From positions 1 to 14,357 of the forward strand of contig JAHHRS010000047.1 in the NCBI GenBank assembly GCA_020025675.1: 14,357 nt of DNA, given 5' to 3'. A program made the translations under genes and the position numbers. The notes under the pieces were generated by a model. It did no database searches and was not told where the DNA came from. It saw only the letters and a program-made list of their open reading frames with translations. Shown one piece after another: positions 6,406 to 14,258 of the stretch. Within the stretch, counting starts at the first letter, position 1. Each line of letters starts with the position of its first letter. This DNA is from Oscillospiraceae bacterium (GTDB lineage Bacteria; Bacillota; Clostridia; Oscillospirales; Oscillospiraceae).

Positions 6406-6435
6406 TTGACATTGCAATACTATTCAGTTTATAAT
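6406..6435 (+). promoter_or_regulatory. Promoter of the PadR operon with probable operator
   Basis: TTGACA (6406-6411) and TATAAT (6430-6435) are 18 nt apart, matching both consensus boxes exactly. The dyad TATTG (6404-6408)/CAATA (6415-6419) overlaps the -35 box and lies in a good place for autorepression by the downstream PadR protein (inference). Confidence 0.85.
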
Positions 6436-6467
6436 ATAGCAAACTTAAGACGAAAGGAGATGCAGAT

Positions 6468-6782
6468 ATGGGATTTCAAATCGGCGGGGCAATTCTTGAT
6501 TTTGTTGTTCTGGCTATACTAAACAGAGATGATAAGTACGGTTACCTATTGACGCAGCAGGTACGGGAAATCCTTAATGTGTCGGAATCGTCTCTTTATC
6601 CGGCTCTAAAGCGGCTCCAAAAATCCGAGCTGCTGAAAACCTATGATAATCAATTTCAAGGCCGTAACAGACGATATTACAGTATTACACCGTCAGGAAA
6701 ACAGAAACTGCTGGAATATGAGCAGGAATGGAAACAATTCAAAACTCATATGGATTTATTATTAGAAGGAGGGCATGTATGA
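6468..6782 (+). CDS. PadR-family transcriptional regulator
   Basis: A 104-aa cytosolic winged-helix protein. LDFVVLAILNR (10-20), KYGYLLTQQV (23-32), the recognition-helix segment SSLYPALKRLQ (41-51) and the wing with GRNRRYYSITPSGKQ (65-79) are classic PadR features. The short C-terminal helix (about 80-98) would form the dimer interface. AAAGGAG precedes ATG 6468. The stop overlaps the next start as ATGA (6779-6782), so it is co-translated with the DUF1700 gene. PadR proteins normally repress their own operon. The dyad at the -35 box is the likely site, and the inducing signal is not evident. Confidence 0.93.
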   Translation: MGFQIGGAILDFVVLAILNRDDKYGYLLTQQVREILNVSESSLYPALKRLQKSELLKTYDNQFQGRNRRYYSITPSGKQKLLEYEQEWKQFKTHMDLLLEGGHV

Positions 6783-7375
6783 ACCTGAACCAATATTTTT
6801 CAGAACTGAGTCAATATCTTAAACACCTTTCAGACTCCGAACGTGATGAGGCACTTGAATTCTATTCAGAGTACGCCGCAGAGGCTGAAATTGACTGCTA
6901 CGAAGCAATGGTAAACCGATTCGGTTCACCCAGAAAGTTAGCTGCCGCAATATATGCTGAAACTGCCACAAAAGAGGTAAACAGCAGCACAACACATAAA
7001 GACGGAAACATATCCAGAGGTTTTTGGATTGGCATGGCTGCCCTTGTTTCTTTCCCCTTTTCTTTCTCCGCCACCATTGCGCTGTTCTGTATCGGATTTG
7101 CTTTGCTTATCAGCGTAGGAAGTATTCTTTTCTCCTTTATCGTTGCGGCATTTTCAATTGCTGCTGCAGGAGTTTGGAGCTTATTCCGCAGCTTTCTGTT
7201 CATTTTTCCGTTTAATGCAGGTGCTCTTCTGATGAGTTTGGGCAGCTTTTTGGTTCTTACACCGGTAGGATGCGTTTTTCTGGCACTTTTAATTAAACTG
7301 GTGAAAAAAATTATGACTGCTATCACCACATCTGTAACAAACTATATTCAAAGGAGAACCAATCATGAAGCATAA
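6779..7375 (+). CDS. DUF1700 (HAAS-domain) membrane protein
   Basis: A 198-aa protein. Residues 1-60 form a charged helical domain starting MNLNQYFSELSQYLKHLSD, with an ERDEALEFYSEYAAEA helix and the FGSPRKLAAAIYAE motif. This is the pattern of the DUF1700/HAAS signalling domain found beside PadR regulators. About three or four hydrophobic segments follow between residues 78 and 185, with a basic C-terminal tail. ATG 6779 is favoured over the in-frame ATG 6728, which lies inside padR, because AGAAGGAGG sits just upstream and the family N-terminus begins here. It overlaps the next gene by 11 nt. It probably acts at the membrane with the DUF4097 protein; the biochemical role is unknown. Confidence 0.88.
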   Translation: MNLNQYFSELSQYLKHLSDSERDEALEFYSEYAAEAEIDCYEAMVNRFGSPRKLAAAIYAETATKEVNSSTTHKDGNISRGFWIGMAALVSFPFSFSATIALFCIGFALLISVGSILFSFIVAAFSIAAAGVWSLFRSFLFIFPFNAGALLMSLGSFLVLTPVGCVFLALLIKLVKKIMTAITTSVTNYIQRRTNHEA

Positions 7376-8078
7376 ATATTTATTATATTTCGTCGTCGCT
7401 GTTGTTTCCGGAGCGCTGCTCTACACAGCCGGATGGCTGCTGATGGGTTCTCAAAATAATAGCAGCGCCAACAGCGGCAAATTGGAACTTGACCCCTTCC
7501 AAAGCATTGAACTTTCAGTAATGTCAGGAGACGTAACAATTGCAGAAGGCGATGCCTATTCTGTTGAATACAGACTTCATGGCAGAGAGAAAGTGAAAAG
7601 AGCAGAAGTAGTAAATAACATATTATATTTTGATACGGGTTTTGACATGCGTTGGAGACCCGCAAGCGGGCACTGGTCTGTATTGGTTACCGTTCCCAAG
7701 GGAACGAACTTTGAGTCCGTCAACATAAAGTCAACTGCCGGTGATATTCAATTTTCCGGACACAGCTTCCAAAATGGCACATTTATAACCACCTCAGGAG
7801 ATGTTACTGTTTCAGACGTAGACTGCAAAAACCTATCTATTAATACAGTTTCACATGATATTTCTCTTGTAAACAGCAGAATATCAGAGGAGGCTGCTCT
7901 TGAGACTGTTTCCGGAAAAATCAAAGTGGACGCTCCGTTCAGCAGAATTCAGGCAAAAAGCGTTGGAAACATTCAGTATAACGGCCAAGATCAGGGAAGC
8001 AAATTCAGCATCGATCAGGGAAACCCCAGTCTTACAGCCAAAAGTGTCTCGGGAAAAATCATCATTGTTACCAATTAA
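7365..8078 (+). CDS. DUF4097 family beta-helix-like protein, membrane anchored
   Basis: A 237-aa protein with one N-terminal membrane segment (about residues 5-28) and no lipobox, so it is either anchored or an uncleaved signal. The remainder is a series of short beta strands with the repeating pattern SGDV, AGDI, SGDV and SGKI (for example VMSGDVTIAEGD, STAGDIQFSG, TTSGDVTVSD, VSGKIKVDAP), typical of DUF4097. The same domain occurs in the enterococcal envelope stress protein LiaX. ATG 7365 has AAGGAG upstream and overlaps the DUF1700 gene. It is the last gene of the PadR operon, and its surface location suggests an envelope-related role (inference). Confidence 0.88.
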   Translation: MKHKYLLYFVVAVVSGALLYTAGWLLMGSQNNSSANSGKLELDPFQSIELSVMSGDVTIAEGDAYSVEYRLHGREKVKRAEVVNNILYFDTGFDMRWRPASGHWSVLVTVPKGTNFESVNIKSTAGDIQFSGHSFQNGTFITTSGDVTVSDVDCKNLSINTVSHDISLVNSRISEEAALETVSGKIKVDAPFSRIQAKSVGNIQYNGQDQGSKFSIDQGNPSLTAKSVSGKIIIVTN

Positions 8079-8167
8079 GTGATTGCTGTATTCAAAACGG
8101 TTGGATAAATTCCGATTTTAGATACTCAGGTATATCTGCTAATATTAAGTAACCCGGAACGTTTTTA

Positions 8168-8205
8168 AAAGGGAGAAGATACTTTTAACGGTATCTTCGC
8201 CCTTT
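8168..8205 (+). terminator. Terminator of the PadR operon
   Basis: AAAGGG (8168-8173) and GAAGATAC (8175-8182) pair with GTATCTTC (8191-8198) and CCCTTT (8200-8205), with one A-G mismatch. The + strand T tract is short, while the reverse strand has a longer one, so it may act in both directions. Confidence 0.75.
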
Positions 8206-8247
8206 GTCCGTCCCCATAACTCACAAGCCTCTCCTTTTGTGCTCTTA

Positions 8248-8367
8248 TTATACTTTTTTATCCGCAATAAAATATTTCTCGGTGTAAAGGCCACAATCTT
8301 TCACTACGCCATAGACCGTATATGTAAGTCCCCAGAGAAAGATTTCCCTGCGGTGTTGTTTTCTCAG
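8248..8367 (-). pseudogene. Possible short coding remnant, unidentified
   Basis: The reverse strand reads open for 39 codons to two adjacent stops (8250-8245) with protein-like composition, including LTYTVYGVVKDCGLYTEKYF. There is no ATG or ribosome binding site, and an in-frame stop at 8368-8370 bounds it upstream. The YGV..KD pattern is slightly reminiscent of small clostridial DUF6514-type proteins, but I cannot confirm this. A chance open frame remains possible. Confidence 0.25.
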
Positions 8368-8488
8368 TTAAAGCTTTCTGATTTTATTTGTTTTCAGCGG
8401 CCTTAGATTTAATATCTGATTATAGTTCAATGGACTATATTATCAAAATTTTGGGAAAAATATCGAATTTTTATAGTTATCTTCCCAA

Positions 8489-8518
8489 TTTACATTTCCG
8501 CAGGACTGCTGATATAAT
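8489..8518 (+). promoter_or_regulatory. Promoter of the purine operon
   Basis: TTTACA (8489-8494, five of six matches to the -35 consensus) is followed after 18 nt by TATAAT (8513-8518), with an extended TG at 8510-8511. The start would fall near 8525, just before the purine aptamer. The stretch from 8206 to here otherwise holds only the possible reverse-strand remnant. Confidence 0.8.
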
Positions 8519-8530
8519 AAAGTCACATGT

Positions 8531-8595
8531 CGTCATATAATGTTATAATATGGTTAACAGTTTCTACATCTCACCGTAAATGAGATACTATGATG
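8531..8595 (+). promoter_or_regulatory. Purine riboswitch, guanine/hypoxanthine type
   Basis: P1 is CGTCATA (8531-8537) with TATGATG (8589-8595). J1/2 TATAAT, the P2 loop ATATGG, J2/3 GTTTCTAC and P3 ATCTCA/TGAGAT with loop CCGTAAA match the family core. The discriminator base before TATG is C (8588), which pairs with guanine-type ligands; adenine switches have U. No U-tract terminator follows, so control may be translational. Genes downstream are a purine permease and adenine deaminase. Confidence 0.95.
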
Positions 8596-8650
8596 CTTCT
8601 TATTCATGAGGAAGCACAGAAAAAAATGTGATGATGGCATGAATAGGAGG
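8595..8650 (+). promoter_or_regulatory. Putative translational expression platform of the purine riboswitch
   Basis: GCTTC (8595-8599) and GAAGC (8611-8615) form a hairpin immediately abutting P1. Its loop contains TATTCATG (8601-8608), which is perfectly complementary to CATGAATA (8638-8645), the bases directly before the Shine-Dalgarno GGAGG (8646-8650). A small CACA/TGTG hairpin lies between. Pairing could mask or expose the ribosome binding site; the direction of the effect is inferred, not seen. Confidence 0.5.
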
Positions 8651-8654
8651 TAGT

Positions 8655-9986
8655 ATGAAAAAAGCAGCAAAATTTTTCAAGTTTGAAGAGCGTAATACCT
8701 GCTTTAAAACCGAACTGGTTGCAGGTATTACAACGTTTATGACAATGGCTTATGTGCTTGTTGTACAGCCCGGAGCTATTGTCGGATTTGGCAATGTCCC
8801 GTATATTATTGACGCAAACGGCGTAATGATTTCTAAGGAAGCAATCGTTGTGACCTGCGCAATAATCAGCGGTTTAATAACCTTGCTGATGGGGCTGTAT
8901 ACAAATCTGCCATTCGCTTTGGCATGCGGCATGGGAAACAACTTTATGTTCGGCGCCTTAATTCAGTCTCAGCAGCTGCCATTTGGCGGTGTAATGGCTA
9001 TGACCCTGATTTCCGGTGTAATATTCCTGATTTTAACAATCTTCGGAGTACGAGATCTGATTGTAAAGGCAATTCCCAAAAACATTAAAGTTTCTATCGG
9101 TGCGGCAATAGGATTTTTTATCGCCTATTTGGGCTTAAAAAATACCGGTATAATTTCATTCTCCGACAGCGGACTGGCAATCGGCAACTTCCACGACCCC
9201 GCGGTAATTTTAGCTATTGTCTGTTTGGCACTTATCGCAATTTTAACCGCTCACAAGGTTAAAGGAGCAATGCTTATCGGAATTATTGCTGTTACAATAA
9301 TAGGAATTCCGCTGGGAATAACCACCGTTCCCGCTACATTTGCCAAAGTTCCCGATTTTTCCGGCTTAGGCAATGTTATGTTTAATTTAGACTTCAAAGC
9401 AGTCTTAAGCTTTTCCGCTGTTATTTTAATTTTCACCACATTCTGCGGTGACTTCTTCTCAACTCTGGGCACAGTTTTAGGCGTAGGCGCAAAAGCCGGT
9501 ATGCTTGATGAAAACGGAGACCTTCCCGGAATAGAGAAGCCTTTCCTTGTTGATGCTATCGGTACATGTGTAGGTGCATTGACAGGAAACACGGTTATTA
9601 CCACCTTTGTTGAATCCACTGCCGGTGTAGAAGCAGGCGGACGCACAGGCTTTACCAGCGTTGTGGTATCTCTTCTGTTCATGGTTATGGTTTTCCTCTC
9701 TCCTCTGGTTTTGATGATACCTGACGCAGCCACAGGCCCCGCTCTTATTTTTGTTGGTTTCCTTATGATTGAAGGATTTAAAGACATAGATTTTTCAGAT
9801 TTCACCGAATCTTTTGGCCCCTTTGTTATGATCATGTTAACTATCTTCACCGCTTCCATAGCAAACGGAATTGCGGCCGGTATTTTAGCATATGTTCTTA
9901 TCAAAGTTGCCACAGGTCAGTTTAAAGCAGTCAATCCCATCATGTATGTATTGACCGTTCCGCTGGTTTGTTATTTTATATTTTAA
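8655..9986 (+). CDS. NCS2/AzgA-type purine permease (hypoxanthine/guanine, PbuG-like)
   Basis: A 443-aa integral membrane protein with about 12-14 segments, of the NCS2 AzgA-like group that imports hypoxanthine, guanine or adenine, usually with protons. TM1 carries ELVAGITTFMTMAYVLVVQPG. PFALACGMGNNFMF (86-99) replaces the commoner APGMGLNA form. FCGDFFSTLGT (about 263-273) corresponds to the substrate-site helix, and FVESTAGVEAGGRTGFTS (Glu320, Arg330) to the other conserved half. GGAGG (8646-8650) precedes ATG 8655 at 4 nt, slightly tight. It is under the guanine-type riboswitch and 70 nt before adenine deaminase, which fits purine uptake. Substrate within the purines is not certain. Confidence 0.9.
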   Translation: MKKAAKFFKFEERNTCFKTELVAGITTFMTMAYVLVVQPGAIVGFGNVPYIIDANGVMISKEAIVVTCAIISGLITLLMGLYTNLPFALACGMGNNFMFGALIQSQQLPFGGVMAMTLISGVIFLILTIFGVRDLIVKAIPKNIKVSIGAAIGFFIAYLGLKNTGIISFSDSGLAIGNFHDPAVILAIVCLALIAILTAHKVKGAMLIGIIAVTIIGIPLGITTVPATFAKVPDFSGLGNVMFNLDFKAVLSFSAVILIFTTFCGDFFSTLGTVLGVGAKAGMLDENGDLPGIEKPFLVDAIGTCVGALTGNTVITTFVESTAGVEAGGRTGFTSVVVSLLFMVMVFLSPLVLMIPDAATGPALIFVGFLMIEGFKDIDFSDFTESFGPFVMIMLTIFTASIANGIAAGILAYVLIKVATGQFKAVNPIMYVLTVPLVCYFIF

Positions 9987-10056
9987 CAGATAAAAGCTTA
10001 TATTCATCTCCGTCTTTTACTGATTAAAAATAAAATGAAAAGAGGAAATTAATAAT

Positions 10057-11832
10057 ATGAGAATACAGCCCAAAGATAAGAGAATGCTTTTAAAGGCAGC
10101 TTTAGGACAAATCCCCTGCGATTTGCTGATAAAAAACGCCAATTTAGTAAACGTTATAACAGGAGAGATTTACCCGGCAAATGTTTTCATTTATGACGGT
10201 ATCATCGCTCATGTAGAGTATAAAGATTTACAGTCCGATTTAGATAAGGCAAAAGAAGTTATTGATGCCGATAACAAATATCTGATACCCGGATTTATTG
10301 ACGCCCATGAGCATATAGAAAGTTCCATGATGACCCCCCGTAATTTTGCAAAGGCGGTTATTCCTCACGGTACAACAACCGTTATCACCGATCCCCACGA
10401 AATTGCCAACGTTTGGGGTATGGAAGGTGTCCGTTATATGCACGACAGCGGAAACGGACTGCCCATGCGTCAGTTAATTGATATTCCAAGCTGTGTGCCC
10501 GCAGTTCCCGGACTCGAAAATGCAGGTGCCGATTTCTTGGCTGACCAAATCGAAGAGCTGTGCGGGCTTGAAAGAGTTATCGGGCTTGCAGAAGTTATGG
10601 ACTTTCTTGCTGTTATCAACGGTGAAGACCGCATGATGGACATTCTGAAGACTGCTGAAGACAGAGGTCTTTATATACAGGGTCATGCCCCCTTTGTAAG
10701 CGGCCGCATGTTATCTGCCTATATATGCGGTGGTCCTAACACCTGCCATGAAACCCGCATGGGGGACGAAGGCTTGGAAAAGCTCCGCAGCGGAATGTTT
10801 GTAGACGCAAGAGACAGCTCTATTGCCAAAAATGTTGCAGCTATCTGGGAAGGCGTCAAAGATATTAAGTTTTTTGATCACCTTTGTTTCTGCACTGACG
10901 ACCGTGAAGCAGATGATATTTTACATGCCGGACATGTGAACGACGTAGTTCGTAACGCTATCAGCTGCGGAATGGATCCTGTTGCTGCAATAAAGAGCGC
11001 AACTTATAATTCAGCAAGAGAAGTTAAGATTGAAAACTTAGGTGCTGTTGCACCCGGTTTTGCTGCAGATATGCTCTTAGTTGATGATATAAGAAATCCG
11101 GAACCCAGCCATGTAATTTTCGGTGGAAAATTGGTTGCACAGGACGGAAAGCTGCTGGTGGATATAGAGGATCAGGAGTTTGAAATTGAGCGTCGCAATT
11201 CCATGCATGTTAAGTCATTATCTTCAGAGGATTTCCTTTTGAAAGCTGATATAGAAGAGGGCAGCGTAAGAGTCAATCTTATGAAGTACAACGACTTATT
11301 ACTGTCTAGTACCGTTGTTTCAACCGAAGAATTGCCCGTTAAAAACGGATGTGTTCAGCTTAATGATGATGATTTGAAGTATGTGGCTGTGGTAAACAGA
11401 CATGAGGGCCATGACACCATCGGTTTAGGTGTTGTCCGTGGATTCGGTACAACAACCGGAGCATTGGCCTCCACCGTGTCTCATGATTCACACAATCTGA
11501 CGATCGTCTATGACAATCCCGAAAACGCTTTAATAGCCGCAAATGAACTGATAGCATGCGGTGGCGGAATGTGTGCGGTTAAAGACGGCAAGGTATTACA
11601 TACATTAGAATTACCCTGCGCCGGCTTAATTTCTTTGAAGCCTGCCGAACAGCTGGCAGTTGACAGCGCACAGATGAAGGATGCTAACAGAGCATTGGGT
11701 TTAGTGAATATTGAAAACCCCTTATTGAGAATTGTAACTCTGGCCTTGCCTGTTATTCCCGAAGCTAAAATGTCAGATTTAGGCTTAGTAGATGTTCTAA
11801 ACAAAAAAATCATTCCTCTCTTTGCTAAATAA
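10057..11832 (+). CDS. ade: Adenine deaminase
   Basis: Converts adenine to hypoxanthine and ammonia. It is a cytosolic amidohydrolase-superfamily metalloenzyme of 591 aa, the normal length for the bacterial Ade family. An N-terminal beta segment (LLIKNANLVNVITGEIY) precedes the metal site HxH in GFIDAHEHIESS (His84, His86). DPHEIANV (112-119), GHAPFVSG (His210) and CTDDREADD (Asp281/282) supply the remaining family motifs, and a C-terminal domain specific to Ade follows. ATG 10057 has AGAGGAAA upstream. It is 70 nt after the permease with no promoter or terminator seen between, so both are probably under the guanine riboswitch. Hypoxanthine produced would feed the same salvage pool. Confidence 0.96.
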   Translation: MRIQPKDKRMLLKAALGQIPCDLLIKNANLVNVITGEIYPANVFIYDGIIAHVEYKDLQSDLDKAKEVIDADNKYLIPGFIDAHEHIESSMMTPRNFAKAVIPHGTTTVITDPHEIANVWGMEGVRYMHDSGNGLPMRQLIDIPSCVPAVPGLENAGADFLADQIEELCGLERVIGLAEVMDFLAVINGEDRMMDILKTAEDRGLYIQGHAPFVSGRMLSAYICGGPNTCHETRMGDEGLEKLRSGMFVDARDSSIAKNVAAIWEGVKDIKFFDHLCFCTDDREADDILHAGHVNDVVRNAISCGMDPVAAIKSATYNSAREVKIENLGAVAPGFAADMLLVDDIRNPEPSHVIFGGKLVAQDGKLLVDIEDQEFEIERRNSMHVKSLSSEDFLLKADIEEGSVRVNLMKYNDLLLSSTVVSTEELPVKNGCVQLNDDDLKYVAVVNRHEGHDTIGLGVVRGFGTTTGALASTVSHDSHNLTIVYDNPENALIAANELIACGGGMCAVKDGKVLHTLELPCAGLISLKPAEQLAVDSAQMKDANRALGLVNIENPLLRIVTLALPVIPEAKMSDLGLVDVLNKKIIPLFAK

Positions 11833-11835
11833 GAT

Positions 11836-11873
11836 AAAAAAACTGTTACGCAGATTTGCGTAACAGTTTTTTT
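11836..11873 (+). terminator. Strong, probably bidirectional terminator after ade
   Basis: AAAAAACTGTTACGCA and TGCGTAACAGTTTTTT around a GATT loop (11853-11856) make a perfect stem of about 17 bp, GC core 11841-11852/11857-11868. T runs follow in either reading direction. It lies between the convergent ade and symporter genes. Confidence 0.93.
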
Positions 11874-11936
11874 CGCTTAACACTTTTTAATCTTATTTTT
11901 CCGTCTTATTTTATTTATAAACGAAAGAGAGAGTTT

Positions 11937-13403
11937 TTAAACATTGTTTTCCTGCTTATGTGCTTTTCTGCTGTATCCCGCAAGAGACATAAAGTTTTGG
12001 GCTTTTTCAGTTTCAGGCGGAGTGAACAGACTTACGCATACATAGACCACAAATGAGAGAGCTACACCGAGCACTACCTGTTGGGCAGATTGAGCCTCCC
12101 AGAATGAAGGCAGCGGCAATCCTACAAATATTAGGAAATTATATATGCAGTAGGCAAAACCTGTAACTATTGAAGCTATTGCACCGTATGTATTGCCACG
12201 TTTCCAGAAAAAGCCCATAAGCAGCGGGACAAACACGCCGGTGGTAATAATGTCAGAAGCCATCCACGAAATTTGGAGTATGGAGCGAATTCCCATAGAA
12301 ATAACAAGTGCAACTGCGGTAACGCCAAGGGTTGCAAAGCGAGAGCGTGCCATCTGCCGCTCTTCATCGGGAGCCGGCGGCAACAAATCCAATATAAGGG
12401 TCATGGATGCAGTGTTAATAAGAGAGTCCATGGTGGACATTATTGCGGCAGAGATACCAATAAACACTATTGCTCCCAGAAGCGGCGGCATGAAGTCCAT
12501 TACAATAGCTGTAACCACACCTCCCTGCGGCAGACTGGGATACAGGGAAAGACCTGCCATACCGGTTAGAACAACAATAAGGTACAGTGGTATAAAAGCG
12601 AAAAAGCTCATAGCAGTCATTTTTTTTGCATCGCTGTCAGACCGTGCGGCAGAAATGCGCTGCCAGATATTCGCCTGTATCATCCATGAACAGCCAAATG
12701 TGATTACATAAACGCTGTACTTGGAGGCTCCTGCTCCCATATCCAAAAAGGCGGTTTTACCTGCGGCCTGTGCGGCATCACGAATTCCTGACATGCCGCC
12801 TGCATTGGAAAAGCCCACCGCAAACACAACAACCGCTGAAATCAGAAGCAGCACAAACTGGATAATATCCGTAAGTACCACCCCGCGGAAACCGCCGAAC
12901 ATTGAGTAGATAAGAACAATCAGCGTTCCGGCCAGCACCGCTGCCTCATACGGAAGCCCCAGATATGTTCCAAAGAAATCTCCTATGCCAACCATCTGAG
13001 ACGCCGCATTGAACACCATAAAAATCAGCACCAGCAGGGAAAGAAATTTTGCGGTTACTGAAGAATAGCGGGCCTGCATCATGCGCCCCTGAGTCAGATA
13101 CCCAACCCGTCGTATCCCCTTGGCGCAGAGCATCATCAAAAAAGTTGCAATAAGTACAGGCACACCATAGTACCAAAAGGCACCCAGACCGTCATCATAT
13201 GCCAGATCTGCGGTGGATAGTGCAGAACCTGCACCCCACCATGAAGCGATAAACGTTATGGAAAGTGCCCAGTATGGAAGAGATTGACCGGCAAAAAAGT
13301 AGTCAAGAACAGTCCTGTTCTTTTTCTCTCGCAGCACAGCCAGAAGCAAAGCGGCAAAATACAGAACAAGTCCGATTAGAGAAAATATTCGTAATGAATT
13401 CAT
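11937..13403 (-). CDS. Sodium:solute symporter family (SSS) transporter, substrate unknown
   Basis: A 488-aa protein with about 13 membrane segments, the LeuT-like fold of the SSS family that couples uptake of sugars, amino acids, carboxylates or vitamins to sodium. Typical elements are DYFFAGQSLPYWALS (34-48), ASWWGAGS (53-60), the signature IYSMFGGFRGVVLTDIIQ (165-182) and AAIMSTMDSLINTAS (319-333), where Ser/Thr residues normally help bind sodium. The C-terminus is a short hydrophilic tail ending KQENNV. The start at 13403 has GAAAGGAAAAG upstream on the reverse strand. It is a single gene, convergent with the purine operon and divergent from the flavodoxin gene, so neighbours do not identify the substrate. 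Confidence 0.9.
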   Translation of the reverse strand: MNSLRIFSLIGLVLYFAALLLAVLREKKNRTVLDYFFAGQSLPYWALSITFIASWWGAGSALSTADLAYDDGLGAFWYYGVPVLIATFLMMLCAKGIRRVGYLTQGRMMQARYSSVTAKFLSLLVLIFMVFNAASQMVGIGDFFGTYLGLPYEAAVLAGTLIVLIYSMFGGFRGVVLTDIIQFVLLLISAVVVFAVGFSNAGGMSGIRDAAQAAGKTAFLDMGAGASKYSVYVITFGCSWMIQANIWQRISAARSDSDAKKMTAMSFFAFIPLYLIVVLTGMAGLSLYPSLPQGGVVTAIVMDFMPPLLGAIVFIGISAAIMSTMDSLINTASMTLILDLLPPAPDEERQMARSRFATLGVTAVALVISMGIRSILQISWMASDIITTGVFVPLLMGFFWKRGNTYGAIASIVTGFAYCIYNFLIFVGLPLPSFWEAQSAQQVVLGVALSFVVYVCVSLFTPPETEKAQNFMSLAGYSRKAHKQENNV

Positions 13404-13438
13404 AGTACTTTTCCTTTCATAATAAATTGTTTTATATA

Positions 13439-13468
13439 ATTTTAGCGCAAAACAGAATTGAAAGGCAA
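13439..13468 (-). promoter_or_regulatory. Possible promoter of the symporter gene
   Basis: Read on the reverse strand, TTGCCT (13468-13463) and TAAAAT (13444-13439) are 18 nt apart, a moderate match. The repeat GGCAA (13464-13468)/TTGCC (13485-13489) overlaps the -35 box. The 269-nt divergent intergenic region is very AT-rich and shows no gene. Confidence 0.35.
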
Positions 13469-13604
13469 GCCTATTTACAAATATTTGCCATATTTTTTTC
13501 TGATTTTTAAAACTAAAATATGTCTCTTCTTACTTTTGCACAAATTATTTTCTAATTTCTTTTATTATTTGGTGAAAATTATAATATATTGTTATGGTGT
13601 AGAT

Positions 13605-13633
13605 TTGAGAATTCAAAACAGATATGCTATAAT
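13605..13633 (+). promoter_or_regulatory. Promoter of the flavodoxin gene
   Basis: TTGAGA (13605-13610), a 17-nt spacer and TATAAT (13628-13633) with an extended TG at 13625-13626. The start would fall about 30 nt before ATG 13673. Confidence 0.85.
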
Positions 13634-13672
13634 AAATATGTAAGTTAAACTCAACGCTGGAAAGGAGAAATT

Positions 13673-14215
13673 ATGAAAGTACAGATAATATATTCAAGCC
13701 TTACCGGTTGTACCGAAAAGATTGCAAGAGCTATATATAACGGTGTTGAAGCCGAGAGCAAGAGCATACACAACCTGAAAGACGGAGTGCCGGAACTGGA
13801 TGGTGATATTATTTTGCTGGGTTACTGGGGTATATCCGGAGATCCCAACGACGAAATGGTAGAATTTCTAAAGACCGTAAAGGGCAAAGTCGTAGGTATT
13901 TTCTGCACTCTGGGTTATTACGCCGACACTGCGTATGCAAGGTCCATCATAGATGCCGGTCTCAATCTTCTCAAAGACAGCAATCAGGTCATCGGCACCT
14001 TCGTGTGCAACGGTGCTGTTGCCCGGAATCTTAAAGAGGGTCAGGGCAAGTTCGGAAACGAGCCCCCCACCGAGCAGAAAGAAATCCGCTGGGAAATTAC
14101 CGACAGTCACCCCACCGAGGCCGAATGTGCGCTGGCCGCAGAAAGATTTAATGAACGTGTCAGACTGTATAGCCGATGCAAGGAACTGAATATACCTTTC
14201 ACTTCCATTGTCTGA
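13673..14215 (+). CDS. Flavodoxin family protein
   Basis: A 180-aa flavodoxin-like protein that should bind FMN and carry electrons in the cytosol. The phosphate loop is SSLTGCT (8-14) after a first strand MKVQIIYS, the (S/T)xTGxT pattern. LGYWGISGDPNDEM (49-62) and GIFCTLGYYADT (77-88) are the expected loops around the isoalloxazine ring. The C-terminal part, to residue 180, is longer than a minimal flavodoxin and contains a helix resembling those of family members that act as reductase partners. AAAGGAG is 6 nt before ATG 13673. The gene is monocistronic between its own promoter and terminator, so the partner enzyme is not revealed here. Confidence 0.9.
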   Translation: MKVQIIYSSLTGCTEKIARAIYNGVEAESKSIHNLKDGVPELDGDIILLGYWGISGDPNDEMVEFLKTVKGKVVGIFCTLGYYADTAYARSIIDAGLNLLKDSNQVIGTFVCNGAVARNLKEGQGKFGNEPPTEQKEIRWEITDSHPTEAECALAAERFNERVRLYSRCKELNIPFTSIV

Positions 14216-14225
14216 AAATCTACAT

Positions 14226-14258
14226 AAAAAGAGCTGAGTAAAAACTCAGCTCTTTTTT
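14226..14258 (+). terminator. Bidirectional terminator after the flavodoxin gene
   Basis: AAAAAGAGCTGAGT pairs with ACTCAGCTCTTTTT (core 14231-14239 with 14244-14252, loop AAAA), followed by T. The reverse-strand reading also ends in T, and the stop codon of the next reverse gene overlaps it. Confidence 0.93.

Noticed and set aside
9251..9913. 220-codon reverse open frame
   Set aside because: Antisense to the well-supported NCS2 permease, with a composition rich in Lys, Pro, Thr and Ile and no recognisable domain.
11856..12056. 66-codon forward open frame after ade
   Set aside because: Begins in the terminator tail, overlaps the 3' end of the symporter gene and has no ribosome binding site.
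12193..12711. 172-codon forward open frame
   Set aside because: Lies wholly inside the reverse-strand symporter gene and has the low-complexity composition of an antisense shadow.
13478..13487. Palindrome CAAATATTTG in the divergent spacer
   Set aside because: Short AT palindromes are expected in such AT-rich DNA.
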